Positions 54,587 through 64,000 of a stretch of 64,000 bases of DNA are shown in pieces. A model generated the notes under the pieces. That model had not been told where the DNA came from, did no database searches, and worked only from the letters and a program-made list of their open reading frames with translations. The first letter of the stretch is position 1; the number at the start of each line of letters is the position of its first letter. Location: contig NC_072894.1 of assembly GCF_027943255.1 (NCBI RefSeq), forward strand, positions 80,949,601 through 81,013,600, read 5' to 3'. Source of the DNA: Anastrepha obliqua. Its lineage: Eukaryota; Arthropoda; Insecta; Diptera; Tephritidae. Both the position numbers and the translations under genes were made by a program.

Positions 54587-55483
54587 CTAAATGCCACTTG
54601 GCATGAAATTGCCCAATTCTTTATTAAATTTTAGCATCTTTTCTTTCATTTTTTCAGAGATATTGCTTTTTTGACAACTCTGAAAATCACTGCTGTATGG
54701 CTGTTGGGCGTAGATTGGCTTCGCCCATTTCAAGTGGCAATTTTTTTTGTCAAGAACAGGATGTGTAATGAGTTTCTCTGAGATTTGTAATAAAAGTATG
54801 AAGTGTATTGGAGGTGGGTATGACTCTCGTGAGTCATATGAATTCAAATTGATTGGGCAATCTTTATTTTTTTTGACATATTTTTTAAAAATAATCCCTT
54901 TCAAATTTTGGCCGCAACTGCGCTGTAATTCGGCCATTCGTAAACACCAATTAGGAATGACTCGCTGCAAGACTTCGGTCGTGAATAACTTTAGCAATGT
55001 TGCCTCAATCGAAGCTGGCTTATCTACAAAGCATTTAGGATTTACATCCCCTCCAAATAAAAGTCCAAAGGTGTGATATCACACGATCTTAGTGGCTAAT
55101 CCACTGGTCCAAGACAAGAGACAAATTGCTCACAGAACCGACGATGCGGTAAATTCATTGCTTCGGTGGCTGTATCTAGTATAGACGATTGGTGCCATCT
55201 AGTTGGAGATGCTGTTGTTGTGGAGATCACGAGTTTTAATTTTTGGCATCAAAAAGTGGTTTATCATAGCGCGATAGCGTTAGCCATTCACTCTTACATA
55301 GGCACCAGCCTCGTCTTTGAAGAAATATGGGCCGCCCAGCCCGTCCCATCCAGCCCGTCCAGCACATCAAGCCAAAAATGTGCCTCATCGCTGAACACCA
55401 TAAGTTTGACAGTAGTCATGCGTGATCTGTCAAACAAACCATGTTGGAAAAAGTACCTCCAATCCGAACACCCTTTATATTAA
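54587..55483 (-). pseudogene. D,D41D-type transposase pseudogene
   Basis: Minus frames in order: the first catalytic block (VFSDEAHFWLDVLDG), then PLRSCDITPLDFYLEGM (third Asp) and ATLLKLFTTEVLQRVIPNW, RSCGQNLKGIIFKKY at the end. Many stops in between. It begins near 55480 with aagggtgttcgg, similar to the family ends. Confidence 0.75.
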
Positions 55484-55705
55484 GTTTCGGTCAGATATCT
55501 CAACTTTCGTTTAAACTATCGTGACTACGAGACGAATAGACGGATACCATTCAAATCTTCGACATACGAATACTTTCCGATTCGGCTGGGCTAGGCTACT
55601 ATAATTACATAGGTGGTTTCTCGTAACTAAACCCTTATTATGTATTCCCTGGCTTATTTGTAATTCAGCAGTAAAATAATAGAAATAAATGGACTGCAAA
55701 TATCG

Positions 55706-55993
55706 TGGCGGCCACCGGAGCCGAATAGGTTGGTGTGTGACTACCATTCAGAAGTGCGTAGGTTCGAATTTCCTTGTATGAAACACCAAATCAAAGAAAA
55801 AGTTATTTCCTCTCCGCAGCCAATAACAAACCTCCAAGTGTATTTCTAATATGAAAAGACTCCTCATAAAAAACCATCTGAAGTTCGGAGTCGACTTAAA
55901 ACTGTAGGCCCCCCTATTTGTGGAACAAAATCAAGACGTATGCCACAAATAGGAGGAGTTCGGCCAAATAATCAAAGAGGGTTTAAGCGCCAA
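55706..55993 (+). mobile_element. tRNA-derived SINE, copy E (full length, plus sense)
   Basis: Head ccggagccgaataggttgg (A-box region), then a B box taggttcgaattt 40 bp on, then the family body (aacctccaagtgtatttc, gaagttcggagtcgactt) and tail cacaaataggaggagttcgg, caat. The best copy for seeing the tRNA-like 5' end. Confidence 0.85.
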
Positions 55994-56150
55994 TATGTAT
56001 GCTATATACTACGTTCACCCGGAAACTCTGAAAGGCTGATATGCAGATCTTTCAGGGATGAAGAGTTGCAATGCGGGTTGATTATGAATCTTCCATCTTT
56101 AATAAAACTTTCAAGCAGCTTTGATGTAGCTGAAAGCTGGAGATATGTCT

Positions 56151-56693
56151 TTAATTATACTTTTTGTTGCCACTCTTGAAGATGTGTGTAATAAAAGCTA
56201 ATTTCCCATCATCAATAAAATTACCTGAAAAATGATTTGTAGAGGTTTGGAAAACGAAACCAAATTTTTGGTAGACAACTATCGTCAGGCTAAAATCAAT
56301 TTTAATCAGACATTTAAAAAATTTCGGTGAAATGTAATTCATATTTAAAAAAAAACGAGCTTTGTTTAATCTGTTATGTGATGTTGTTCGACGGAGGAAT
56401 TCACAAGAGTGCTGTAAGTGTCTTATTGTAAATTTTAAACGACTAAAAATACATTTCTTGGTTCCGTGTGTAGAAGTCCATGCAAGTGAGGAAAGTGACT
56501 GATCGCCGTTCACTTGGGAGTGGCCAGGACGATTCTTCTGCATATGGTTCAAGCAGCTCACAACGTCCGAGATTAGCCCACGTATCTGGGTAGCTTCCGA
56601 ACACCCGTTCGGGAGAGAGATAACGTGAGAAGGCGAAGCATTCCACGATAGCTGGTTGTGCGTTGGGTTTGGGACCCGCCACTTAATAAGCAA
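56151..56693 (-). other. Two overlapping unrecognised open frames
   Basis: A 180-codon frame (56693-56151) overlaps a 79-codon frame (56682-56443) in another phase on the same strand. The shared part (about 56440-56690) is GC-richer than its flanks and reads ISDVVSCLNHMQKNRPGHSQ in one frame and AIVECFAFSRYLSPERVFGS in the other. A start so long open in two frames is unusual for this AT-rich DNA. It may be transposon-derived; function unknown. Confidence 0.25.
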
Positions 56694-57469
56694 ATGAAAA
56701 CAGCAACAAGGCCTCGGATAAAAATATATTTAGAGGGCTCGCAAGATACCATACAATAAATGTGTATAAGTATAACAAATTAGAAAGTATAATTTATTTA
56801 ATCGTTGAAAACTTTACGACATGAGACCATACAACACTTACGAAACGTTGGGTTACTTACATAGGTAAACATTGCTGTGTTACAGGGCGATACGCTACTA
56901 GCCCCACATTTTAGGAAATTAAGAAAAACCAAATTATCAGGAATGCGAAACCTCAGATTAAAGTAAAATGGGAAAAGCTCAAAACTGGTTACGAATTTGA
57001 TGAAATCCATTTGCAACTTTAGCCTTTAAACCAAACATCCGACTAATAATATTCATGCAAACATACATATGCACTTCAGACTATACATAAAAGGGAATGC
57101 AGCTACGTGTCTGCTCATACTGAAAGAGTTGCAAAATATGTTGCGCTTGTGTAGGCCGCATTTCGCCTCACGCTATGCATAACAATACGTAGAAAAGAAT
57201 CAGTGCAGTCAAAGCTGTGCCCTGGAACGTGCCACCATTAATAAGATAACAAAACCTTTGCCAAGCACAAGCGTAAATGTGTTGTAAATATGTGTGCACG
57301 GATAGTATATACGAACGCAGGACTACATATGATACAGTGCATGATATTGTGCACTCGGAATTCGTTTCAAATGGTTCTACTGTAAATAAAGACTATTATT
57401 TGGAAGTTGCGCGACGTTTAAGAGAGAATGTGCTTAGGAAACGGCCCAATTTGTGAAAAGAAAATTCAT

Positions 57470-57860
57470 GTATCTTGCTTAAACACGCCTTCAGCCACAT
57501 TCTCCTGATGAATTTTTTGAAAGAAATTCATCTCTTTTGGAGTGAGTTGAGCAGCCACTCATATCATACCCAATTGATGGTGTAAAATGTTGCGAATTGA
57601 TTCGTGGGACACACTAAGGTCACGAGCTACCTCCCTCAAACTTAAATGATGGTTTTCCAGCACAATTTCCTTGACTTTGTCTACTTTTCCATCCATTGAA
57701 GACGTTAACGGGCGACCAGATCGGGGAAAACTTCCACGACTTCTCGGCCCTCTGTAAAAGCATTATACACTCGTATATCCGTGTTTATGATAAAGCACAC
57801 TAGCCATAGGCTTTCTGCAACATTTTCAACGATTCGGCACACGAAATCCCGTTCGTTGTT
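57470..57860 (-). pseudogene. Mariner transposase DNA-binding fragment
   Basis: Minus frames include KMLQKAYG, then DGKVDKVKEIVLENHHLSLR, EVARDLSVSHESIRNILHHQ, LTPKEMNFFQK: the two helix-turn-helix motifs and linker of a mariner. No catalytic domain follows. Confidence 0.75.
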
Positions 57861-58275
57861 CGATATTTTTATCCATTGTAAAAATCGCAGAGCACACCTG
57901 CCGTTGACTGATATAATTAAATGCCAAAAACAAGCTAATTGACAGATCACGCTCAAACTCTGCGACATTATAGAGGACAGTTGTATCAACATTCCAGCAA
58001 AAAAATTTAGAAATACATATGTGTAACGCGCGCTTTTTAAATGAACAATTCCCAATATTTTTTTTGACAGAATGTATAGTATATAATTTTCCAATCCCTG
58101 TTTTTGATAGCGAACATATTTGGCAGTGCGTTGAAAAAAAGCGAGTGTGACACTTCGCAAAATAAATATTCTTATATTACCCATCACATTTTATTAGTAC
58201 TACATAGTTTTTAGCAGGGGTCTTAACTGTTATGCGTTCCTTAAAAACAATCGATAAATATCAATTAATTTGTTA

Positions 58276-58760
58276 TAAAGGGTGATCATATTGGGTTTGT
58301 TTGACATATCACGCATGACTACTGTCAAACTAAATACATAATTTTTCTCAGTATTCATTGACAGCCCATATCTCTTCAAGTACGAGGCTGGCGTCAATGT
58401 AGCAGTGAATTGCGAAAGCTATCACTCTATGATAAACAACTTTTTGATGGCGGACATTGAAGGCCATAATCTTCACAACATTTGGTTCCAAGAAGACGGC
58501 GCTGCTTGTCATACAGACCGTGAAACAACAGATTTACTGCGTCGTCGTTTATGTGAGCAATCTATCTCTCGTCTCAGACTGGCGGATTAGTCACTAAGAT
58601 CGTGTCTGGGTATGTAAAGTAAAAATCCTTTGTGGATACATCAGCTTTGATTGAGTCATTGGAAGCCATAATTACTAAAGTTACTCACGAGATACCGAAC
58701 GAAGTCCTCCAGCGAGTCATCCAAAATTTGACGTTTTTGGATGGAGGAATTACGGCGTAG
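58276..58760 (+). pseudogene. D,D41D-type transposase C-terminal pseudogene
   Basis: Starts aaagggtgatc and contains YHSMINNFLMADIEGHNLHN, IWFQEDGAACHTDRETTDLL and later HEIPNEVLQRVIQN. It is the same lineage as 54587-55483, more degraded in the middle. Confidence 0.75.
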
Positions 58761-61025
58761 TTGCGACCAACACTTGAAAGGTCGCATGTCATGAATGGTA
58801 ATGTGTAAAATGAAATAAGAAAGATTACCCAATCAATTTGAATTTTATTTCAATTTAAAATCCGATACCTCTAAATTGATTACCATTTATTTCATTGAAA
58901 AAATATCGGTTAAAACTAACAGTTAATTGCTAATTTTTTAATTTTTTTTAAGTTGCAGCCATATAGCAGTAATATTCCTTGTATAAGTATAGTATTATAT
59001 TGCTATAAATATTATATTAATATAGACAAATATTAAATAGACAAATTATTTCCGACAAATTGAAATTTCGATAATAACTCATGTACAATTGCGATTCCTG
59101 TTTTTAGTTGCTAGTTTTCAACGCTATTACTCAATAAATTTTTCAAATACCTATTCAACGTTTTGTTGACTCCATTTCACTGTGTTTCTCTGATTTTCGC
59201 ATGTTGCATTTGTCCAACCGTTCGCACAATAAAAGGTTCGGAACTGGCCATGCTGAGTGCCTTTCACCCACAAGCATACTTACTTTTATAGGTAGGTGTA
59301 TGCGTCTAGATCTGAAACAGCAGCCAAACAAATAGACAACTGCGTGTGCGAAGCGCCCAATTTCAAGGTGACACCATGTCGTTAAAGAAGATCCTACATA
59401 TAACAGTTTACAAAGGACAGACAAAGCGAAGAAAATAGTTCGAAACTCACGGCACGTTCAAAACTCGTACGACAACTACCTTGTGCCATTTTTTCTTTTT
59501 TTTTTTTGTTTGTGCGCTACCCAAAACTATGTTGTGAGTTCCTGCTGCATTTAACGTTAGAGCTGTTGCATCAAGTGTGCAATTTCGCACTTAAAACTAT
59601 TGAAGTGAAATTTTTCCTTTCAGCATTTGCCTTTTTACTTTGAATTTTTTCTTCATCAAGTAAATTTCAGAGGTGATGGAGGGAAGGAGAGGGAGTAAAA
59701 GTAGTGAGCTTTCAAGTGAAACACCTACACTCACCCACTTTAAAAGAATACACTCACTTCAGTATGTCACACCTATGTGAGTATGTACATACGTTCACAC
59801 ATACAAGTATGCATGCATACAAATGCATTTACTAGTGTGTACATATATGCATTCATAAGTTTGTCCAACACCCACGGTTCTTTTCGTTGCGCTTGAGTTA
59901 ATATAGTGTGTGCTTTTGTATTTGTCTACGAGGGTGATCGAGTAAGTACCTGAAAATTCATTTTCTAACTGTACTGTGAAGTGGTTTTTTATGACAGGTT
60001 TGTTGTAACAGAATATATTCCTTTTGTGTGCTAATTGAACGATATTTTATGCCGCGTAGAAATCATCACGTAAACCAAAAAAAAAGTATTAAGAGGAACT
60101 TTTTATTATCGATGGGAATCATCTACCAGTGGTTTAATAAAATTCGCTGAGTTGAGAGTTGCTTATTAAATTTTTTAGGAATTTATTGGTACACCCTGGT
60201 TTGTACCAATGCATTTATGTGGATGTACGATTTTACGTCTATATGTGTGCATGCATACATGAAGGCCAAATATCTTTTTGCCAGGTGCTAACCTGCTTGG
60301 TAGCAGTAGCACTTGAGATACGTTTTCGAACAACTCACAAAGTAGTGGGTGAATACATAGAGAAAAAACTTAAAAAGACAAAAAAAGTGCTGCAGACTCT
60401 TGACTGTTTTTTTCTATGCTTTTATTCAAAGTCAAATCATCTTGGCCACGTTTTTCCTGTTCTTCAGTACTCGCTTATTGCTGTACAGCGAAATGGTTTT
60501 AGAGGACAAGCTGACATTTAAAGCAATTAGAAATGGTGATGTGGTTCATTGAATTTCAAGAAATGGCCACTAATTTATTGAGTTTTTGCTTGGTTTTCAA
60601 CGTGAAACGTGAATGATTTTGGAATTAGAAGAGTTAGTTATAATTAAGCGAAAATATGAAAAATTCCAATGAATCAGCAAAGAAATAAAAAAATGCATAC
60701 CTGTTATAAAATATAAGCGAAAGGTTAAAGTGTGAAATGTACTGGCTAAGACTGGTCACAGATCAACCAATAAAAGCAAAGTAAGCAAGCAATTGTTAAA
60801 TTTCTGCAAATATTTAAGGATTTATTAAATTTAAATTACTTTAAAATTTTTGCTCTTAACCGACCTCACATAAATATTATCGGAATCGGATAAAAACCAT
60901 GCTTGTTTTTCATATATTAAAAAGTACCCACCTTGAGTTGGCGAGCAATACGTGTACCGATGTGTATAACTAAACTGCCTTGGATGGAAAGTAAGATTTG
61001 TACTAAGTTACATAGAAATACCACC
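58761..61025. other. Gene-poor stretch
   Basis: AT-rich. Near 59930-59955 tacgagggtgatcgagtaag resembles a mariner end, but no element could be bounded. Catgcatac-type short repeats occur near 59780-59850. No supported gene. Confidence 0.45.
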
Positions 61026-61310
61026 TTGGTCAAAAAGTTCCCGGAATATATTTAGAAAACGCAAAATAAAAGTTTATTCCTTGAACGTGATATTATCGCC
61101 TTCTTATCCAAGCGTTTGATCAAGTGCTCGAAAATTTCTGGAACTGTATTTTTAGTTTAGCCATCAAGTTCTCCATTACTTCCTTTTGGCAAACTACAAA
61201 CTCTTTAACGAATCCGTAAGCAATGTTCAATTCTTCTGCCAGCTTTCTGATGGTTAATTTGCCTTGTTGACGATCTGCCACTACGTTCGTCATGCTCGAC
61301 GGACTCACAA
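61026..61310 (-). pseudogene. Mariner-like terminal fragment
   Basis: Starts ttggtcaaaaagttcccgga, a mariner-type terminal repeat. A short minus frame (61308-61120) reads QGKLTIRKLAEELNIAYGFV, the second DNA-binding helix region. Confidence 0.6.
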
Positions 61311-61859
61311 TAAACGACAGTTTTCTTTAAAGTTTTATTACAGAAACAACGTCACATAATTTTTAAGGTTTTCACTCTATTGAATCCATTTATGACTCAA
61401 AATTTAATACAAACTTGTTATTGTAAAATCAAATCCATTTTTAAAAGTGTAAAAAAAATCAAAAACACGTGCAGAGGTAGATTTAATCAAGACGACGTAA
61501 CTTTTACAAATCTCAAATAATGGCGATGGAATTTTTGTAGGAGTGTTAATCGCAAATGTGACAACTTGTCAAAAAACAGAACTAAAATCAATTGACTTAG
61601 AGCGTCACTTGCCGGTTGTACTATTTTAATGAAGGGGTATATAAGTGCTTGCTTGAGTTATCGAAAGCACGGATGGACGGAGAGACATGGCTGAATCGAC
61701 TCTTCTCATTATTCTGAGTTTTCGTATCTTACTTCTTCACCTATCTTCTTCTACTGTATTGCTTATTTCTTTACGAATGTATAGCGACCATACAATATTT
61801 TATATCTCTTTGTTTTTTATCTATATTAGTCAAAACATAATAATTAATTAATTTGTTTC

Positions 61860-62200
61860 CCCTTATACACTCCTCTCGGGAGCATAGGGCCTCGAAATGA
61901 CTTGTCTTGCATTGGTTTCGTTAATCTTTTGATTTCTGGTAGGGTAGGTGATTAGCCTGCCACTACCAGTCCTAAGTGATGGAAATGCCCACCTGTCGTT
62001 GCTTAGGAACAACGCCTTCTTCACTGCTTGGAGCGCCATCTGTGTGTCACATTTTTCTGGCAGAAGGATCGCACAGGTGGTTGAGGACTTCACTAAAGTG
62101 GTGTGTCTGCGCTATTACCGCGGCTGCCCGCTTCCTCATGCTGGCCCCACTGATGCAATGTGTACATAACTGTTTATTTTTGCTTGTTTTAGCAGCTATA
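61860..62200. repeat. GC-richer repeat-like block
   Basis: A stretch of clearly higher GC than its flanks (gggagcatagggcctcgaaa, then gtaggtgattagcctgcc). Frames on both strands are open for 70-80 codons but not recognisable. Probably a fragment of a larger retroelement. Confidence 0.35.
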
Positions 62201-62329
62201 ATACAAATATTGCGCTGACTATTGTGCGGGAGTAAGGATGGAAAGGATAAGTTTTTGGGTTTGAGGAATGAGATTTTTTTTTCATTTATTCAGAAACAAG
62301 GGAAGTAGGTAAATTTGGGAAAGTGCGAG

Positions 62330-62399
62330 AACCGTGCTTTACGTGGGATTCGAACCCACAACCTGTGGGTTGGCAGGCACATGCACTTATGCTAGACTA
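62330..62399 (-). repeat. Second tRNA-like SINE fragment
   Basis: On the minus strand a T-arm-like hairpin gtgggttcgaatcccac (5 bp stem, 7 nt loop) follows an A-box-like tagcataagtg. The anticodon arm does not fold correctly, so it is a tRNA-derived repeat and not a tRNA gene. It directly abuts the end of the LINE at 62400. Confidence 0.6.
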
Positions 62400-62486
62400 T
62401 ATTATTTACAATTTCTTTATAAATATCTCTATTTTTACCTGCATCCCATAATTCTGCAACATTGCATATGCCCGGCCAATGCCTTA
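62400..62486 (-). pseudogene. LINE 3' coding end (left of the transposon)
   Basis: The minus frame reads IRHWPGICNVAELWDAGKN, RDIYKEIVNN and then ends. It continues in frame from 63775-64000 once the transposon between is removed. Confidence 0.8.
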
Positions 62487-62488
62487 TA

Positions 62489-63772
62489 CAGGGTGGCTGA
62501 TGAATTTTGCTACATTAAGAAACTCAAATAACTTTTTTTTTAGTGTATGGAATTCATTTATTTTTTTCAAGTTGAAGGTCATTAAATTTTATTAAATGTA
62601 GCTTAACTAAATAGTTTTAAAAATAATTGAATTTAAATGCCCCCCATGCTCGTTGACACAAGTGCGGCATCTTAGTAAAAAGTTGTTCATTGCTGCTTTG
62701 AGAGTTGCGACAGGAATAGCCGCAATTGTTGCCCGAATGGATTGTTTTAGTTCATCCAAATTTGTTGGCTTTGTTTTATAAACTTCTTGTTTACATAAAC
62801 CCCACAAGAAAAAGTCAGGTGCAGTAAGGTCAGGCGACCTGGGGGGCCAACGAAATTCGGAGTTTCTTGAAATCAGTTTATTGGGAAATTTTCGTCGCAA
62901 CTCTGTCATAACAGTCTGGGCTATGTGAGACGTTGCCCCATCTTGTTGAAACCACACAGAGTTGAAAGGAATTCTCTTTCGGCGTAGTTCTGGATAGAAA
63001 AATTCTTTCAGCATTTTCAAATAACGGTCTCCAGTAACCGTAACGGTGTGACCATTTTCTTCAAAAAATAACACCACACTGTCACGCGAAGAGGATGCAA
63101 TTCCGTCTCGTGGAGTATCTGTGGGTTAGAAGTACTCCATATTCGACAATTTTGTTTGTTCACATTGCTGTTTAAATCGAAATGGGCCTCATCAAACATG
63201 AAAAGGCAGTTTAACATGTTTTGGTCTTCTTCCACCATTTGCAGGATCTTCTGGCAAAATTCCAAGCGAATCGGCAAGTCTGCTGCATTCTGTTTGTTAA
63301 CCATTTGAATTTTGTAGGGAAATAAGTCTAAATCTTTGTGCTTTATTGTTTGCAAAGACTGTCGGCTGACACCAAGTTGAGCAGATAAGCTTCTTGTTGA
63401 AACCCTTGGATTGCTTTGTATAGCTGCAGCTACAGCAGCGATCGTTTCCTCCGTCCGAACTGGTGGGTTTCGATGATAAGGCCTTCTTGCGACTGTTCCT
63501 TGCTCAGCAAAATTATTCACCAGTCTCATTATGGTCCATCTGCTCGGGGGATCGCCGCCAAACATCCGCCTGTACTCTCTCTGTACCAAAACTACGGACT
63601 CCAGTGCGTGATAGCGGCGAACTATCCAAATTCTTGTTTGCGTGTCCCAGTTATCCATTTTAATAAATTTTAAAGATCAATATGCAAATTAAAACAAAAA
63701 TGGAACAGATAACTTAAAAAGAAAAAAAGTTATTCAATTTTTTTTTGGTAGCGGCTTTCATCAGCCACCCTG
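62489..63772 (-). mobile_element. Nearly intact D,D41D Tc1/mariner-superfamily transposon
   Basis: TA at 62487-62488 and 63773-63774 flank perfect ends CAGGGTGGCTGATGAA. The transposase is on the minus strand: frame 63658-63017 has helix-turn-helix domains (RWTIMRLVNNFAEQGTVARR, RSLSAQLGVSRQSLQTI) and the first catalytic block FMFDEAHFDLN. Frame 63077-62607 has WFQQDGATSHIA and SPDLTAPDFFLWG. By count, 41 residues separate the second and third Asp. The frames join imperfectly near 63077, where a small deletion or shift seems to have removed the residues before LFFEENGH. Confidence 0.92.
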
Positions 63773-63774
63773 TA

Positions 63775-64000
63775 TTTCGTAACCATGATAACTACTTCCG
63801 GCCTACGCATTGTTTCCCTCCAATTTTTCCTTCAAGTATTAATTGTAATATGTGGTATTTGGTGTTTCTCTTGATATGTCCAAGATAAGATGTTTTGCGA
63901 CGTTTTATTGCTTGTAGAAGTTCACGTTCTCGATTAACTCGTCGTAGAACCTATATGTTAGAAACCGGATCGGTCCACGGAATTTTCAAAATTCGCCTTA
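63775..64000 (-). pseudogene. LINE C-terminal region (right of the transposon, runs off the edge)
   Basis: The minus reading includes RRILKIPWTDPVSN, RRVNREREL, AIKRRKTSYLGHIKRNTKY, HILQLILEGKIGGKQCVGRK. This is the conserved tail of an insect non-LTR retrotransposon polyprotein, with a few shifts. Confidence 0.8.

Noticed and set aside
56151..56693. 180-codon frame as a firm gene
   Set aside because: No recognised family, no splice or start support, and an overlapping frame of similar quality; kept only as a low-confidence feature.
59155..59424. 89-codon minus-strand frame
   Set aside because: No family features, no splice context and ordinary composition; likely chance.
62330..62399. Possible tRNA gene on the minus strand
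   Set aside because: The T-arm is perfect, but the anticodon stem does not pair properly and no acceptor stem closes, so it is a tRNA-derived repeat.

Overview
The window looks like nuclear DNA of a higher fly (Diptera). It is AT-rich, genes are split by short GT-AG introns, and seven conserved animal genes align closely with Drosophila proteins from memory. The dense load of mariner/Tc1 elements, LINE fragments and short non-autonomous repeats suggests a tephritid-type genome. That family-level placement is inference.

Left part (1-16.6 kb): PA2G4 (minus, its 3' end runs off the left edge), MPV17L2 (plus, single exon), INTS10 (minus, 7 exons) and Rev1 (plus, 7 exons). They form two divergent pairs (PA2G4/MPV17L2 and INTS10/Rev1), and MPV17L2 and INTS10 converge. 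Middle part (18.8-30.7 kb): Tudor-SN (minus, 4 exons, 926 residues), whose 6.7 kb first intron is filled with transposon remains. Right-middle part (34.9-42.9 kb): a METTL10/EEF1AKMT2 methyltransferase (minus), divergent from an Rm62/p68 DEAD-box helicase (plus, 3 exons). From 42.9 kb to the right edge I find only one host-like coding exon (48061-48235, minus, not identified) in a bed of mobile elements and featureless AT-rich DNA. The genes are housekeeping factors for ribosome and mitoribosome biogenesis, snRNA/mRNA 3'-end processing, translesion synthesis, RNA metabolism and eEF1A methylation. I see no operon-like functional link between them.

The most informative signals are in the repeats. 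(1) A 119-136 bp retroposon-like family has a short-repeat tail and 9-13 bp target-site duplications at four loci, one with the matching empty site elsewhere in the window. (2) Two 265 bp MITE copies are nearly identical, one close to a Rev1 splice acceptor. (3) A D,D41D transposon sits in a LINE, and removing it with one TA restores the LINE reading frame. (4) A deletion-derived mariner interrupts an otherwise open frame inside Rm62 intron 2, and removing it with one TA also restores the frame. (5) A 753 bp inverted-repeat element is flanked by TTAA. (6) A Tigger-like MITE has perfect 23 bp arms. (7) A tRNA-derived SINE family has at least seven copies. No CRISPR array, operon, rRNA or intact tRNA gene was seen, and I noticed no viral insertion.
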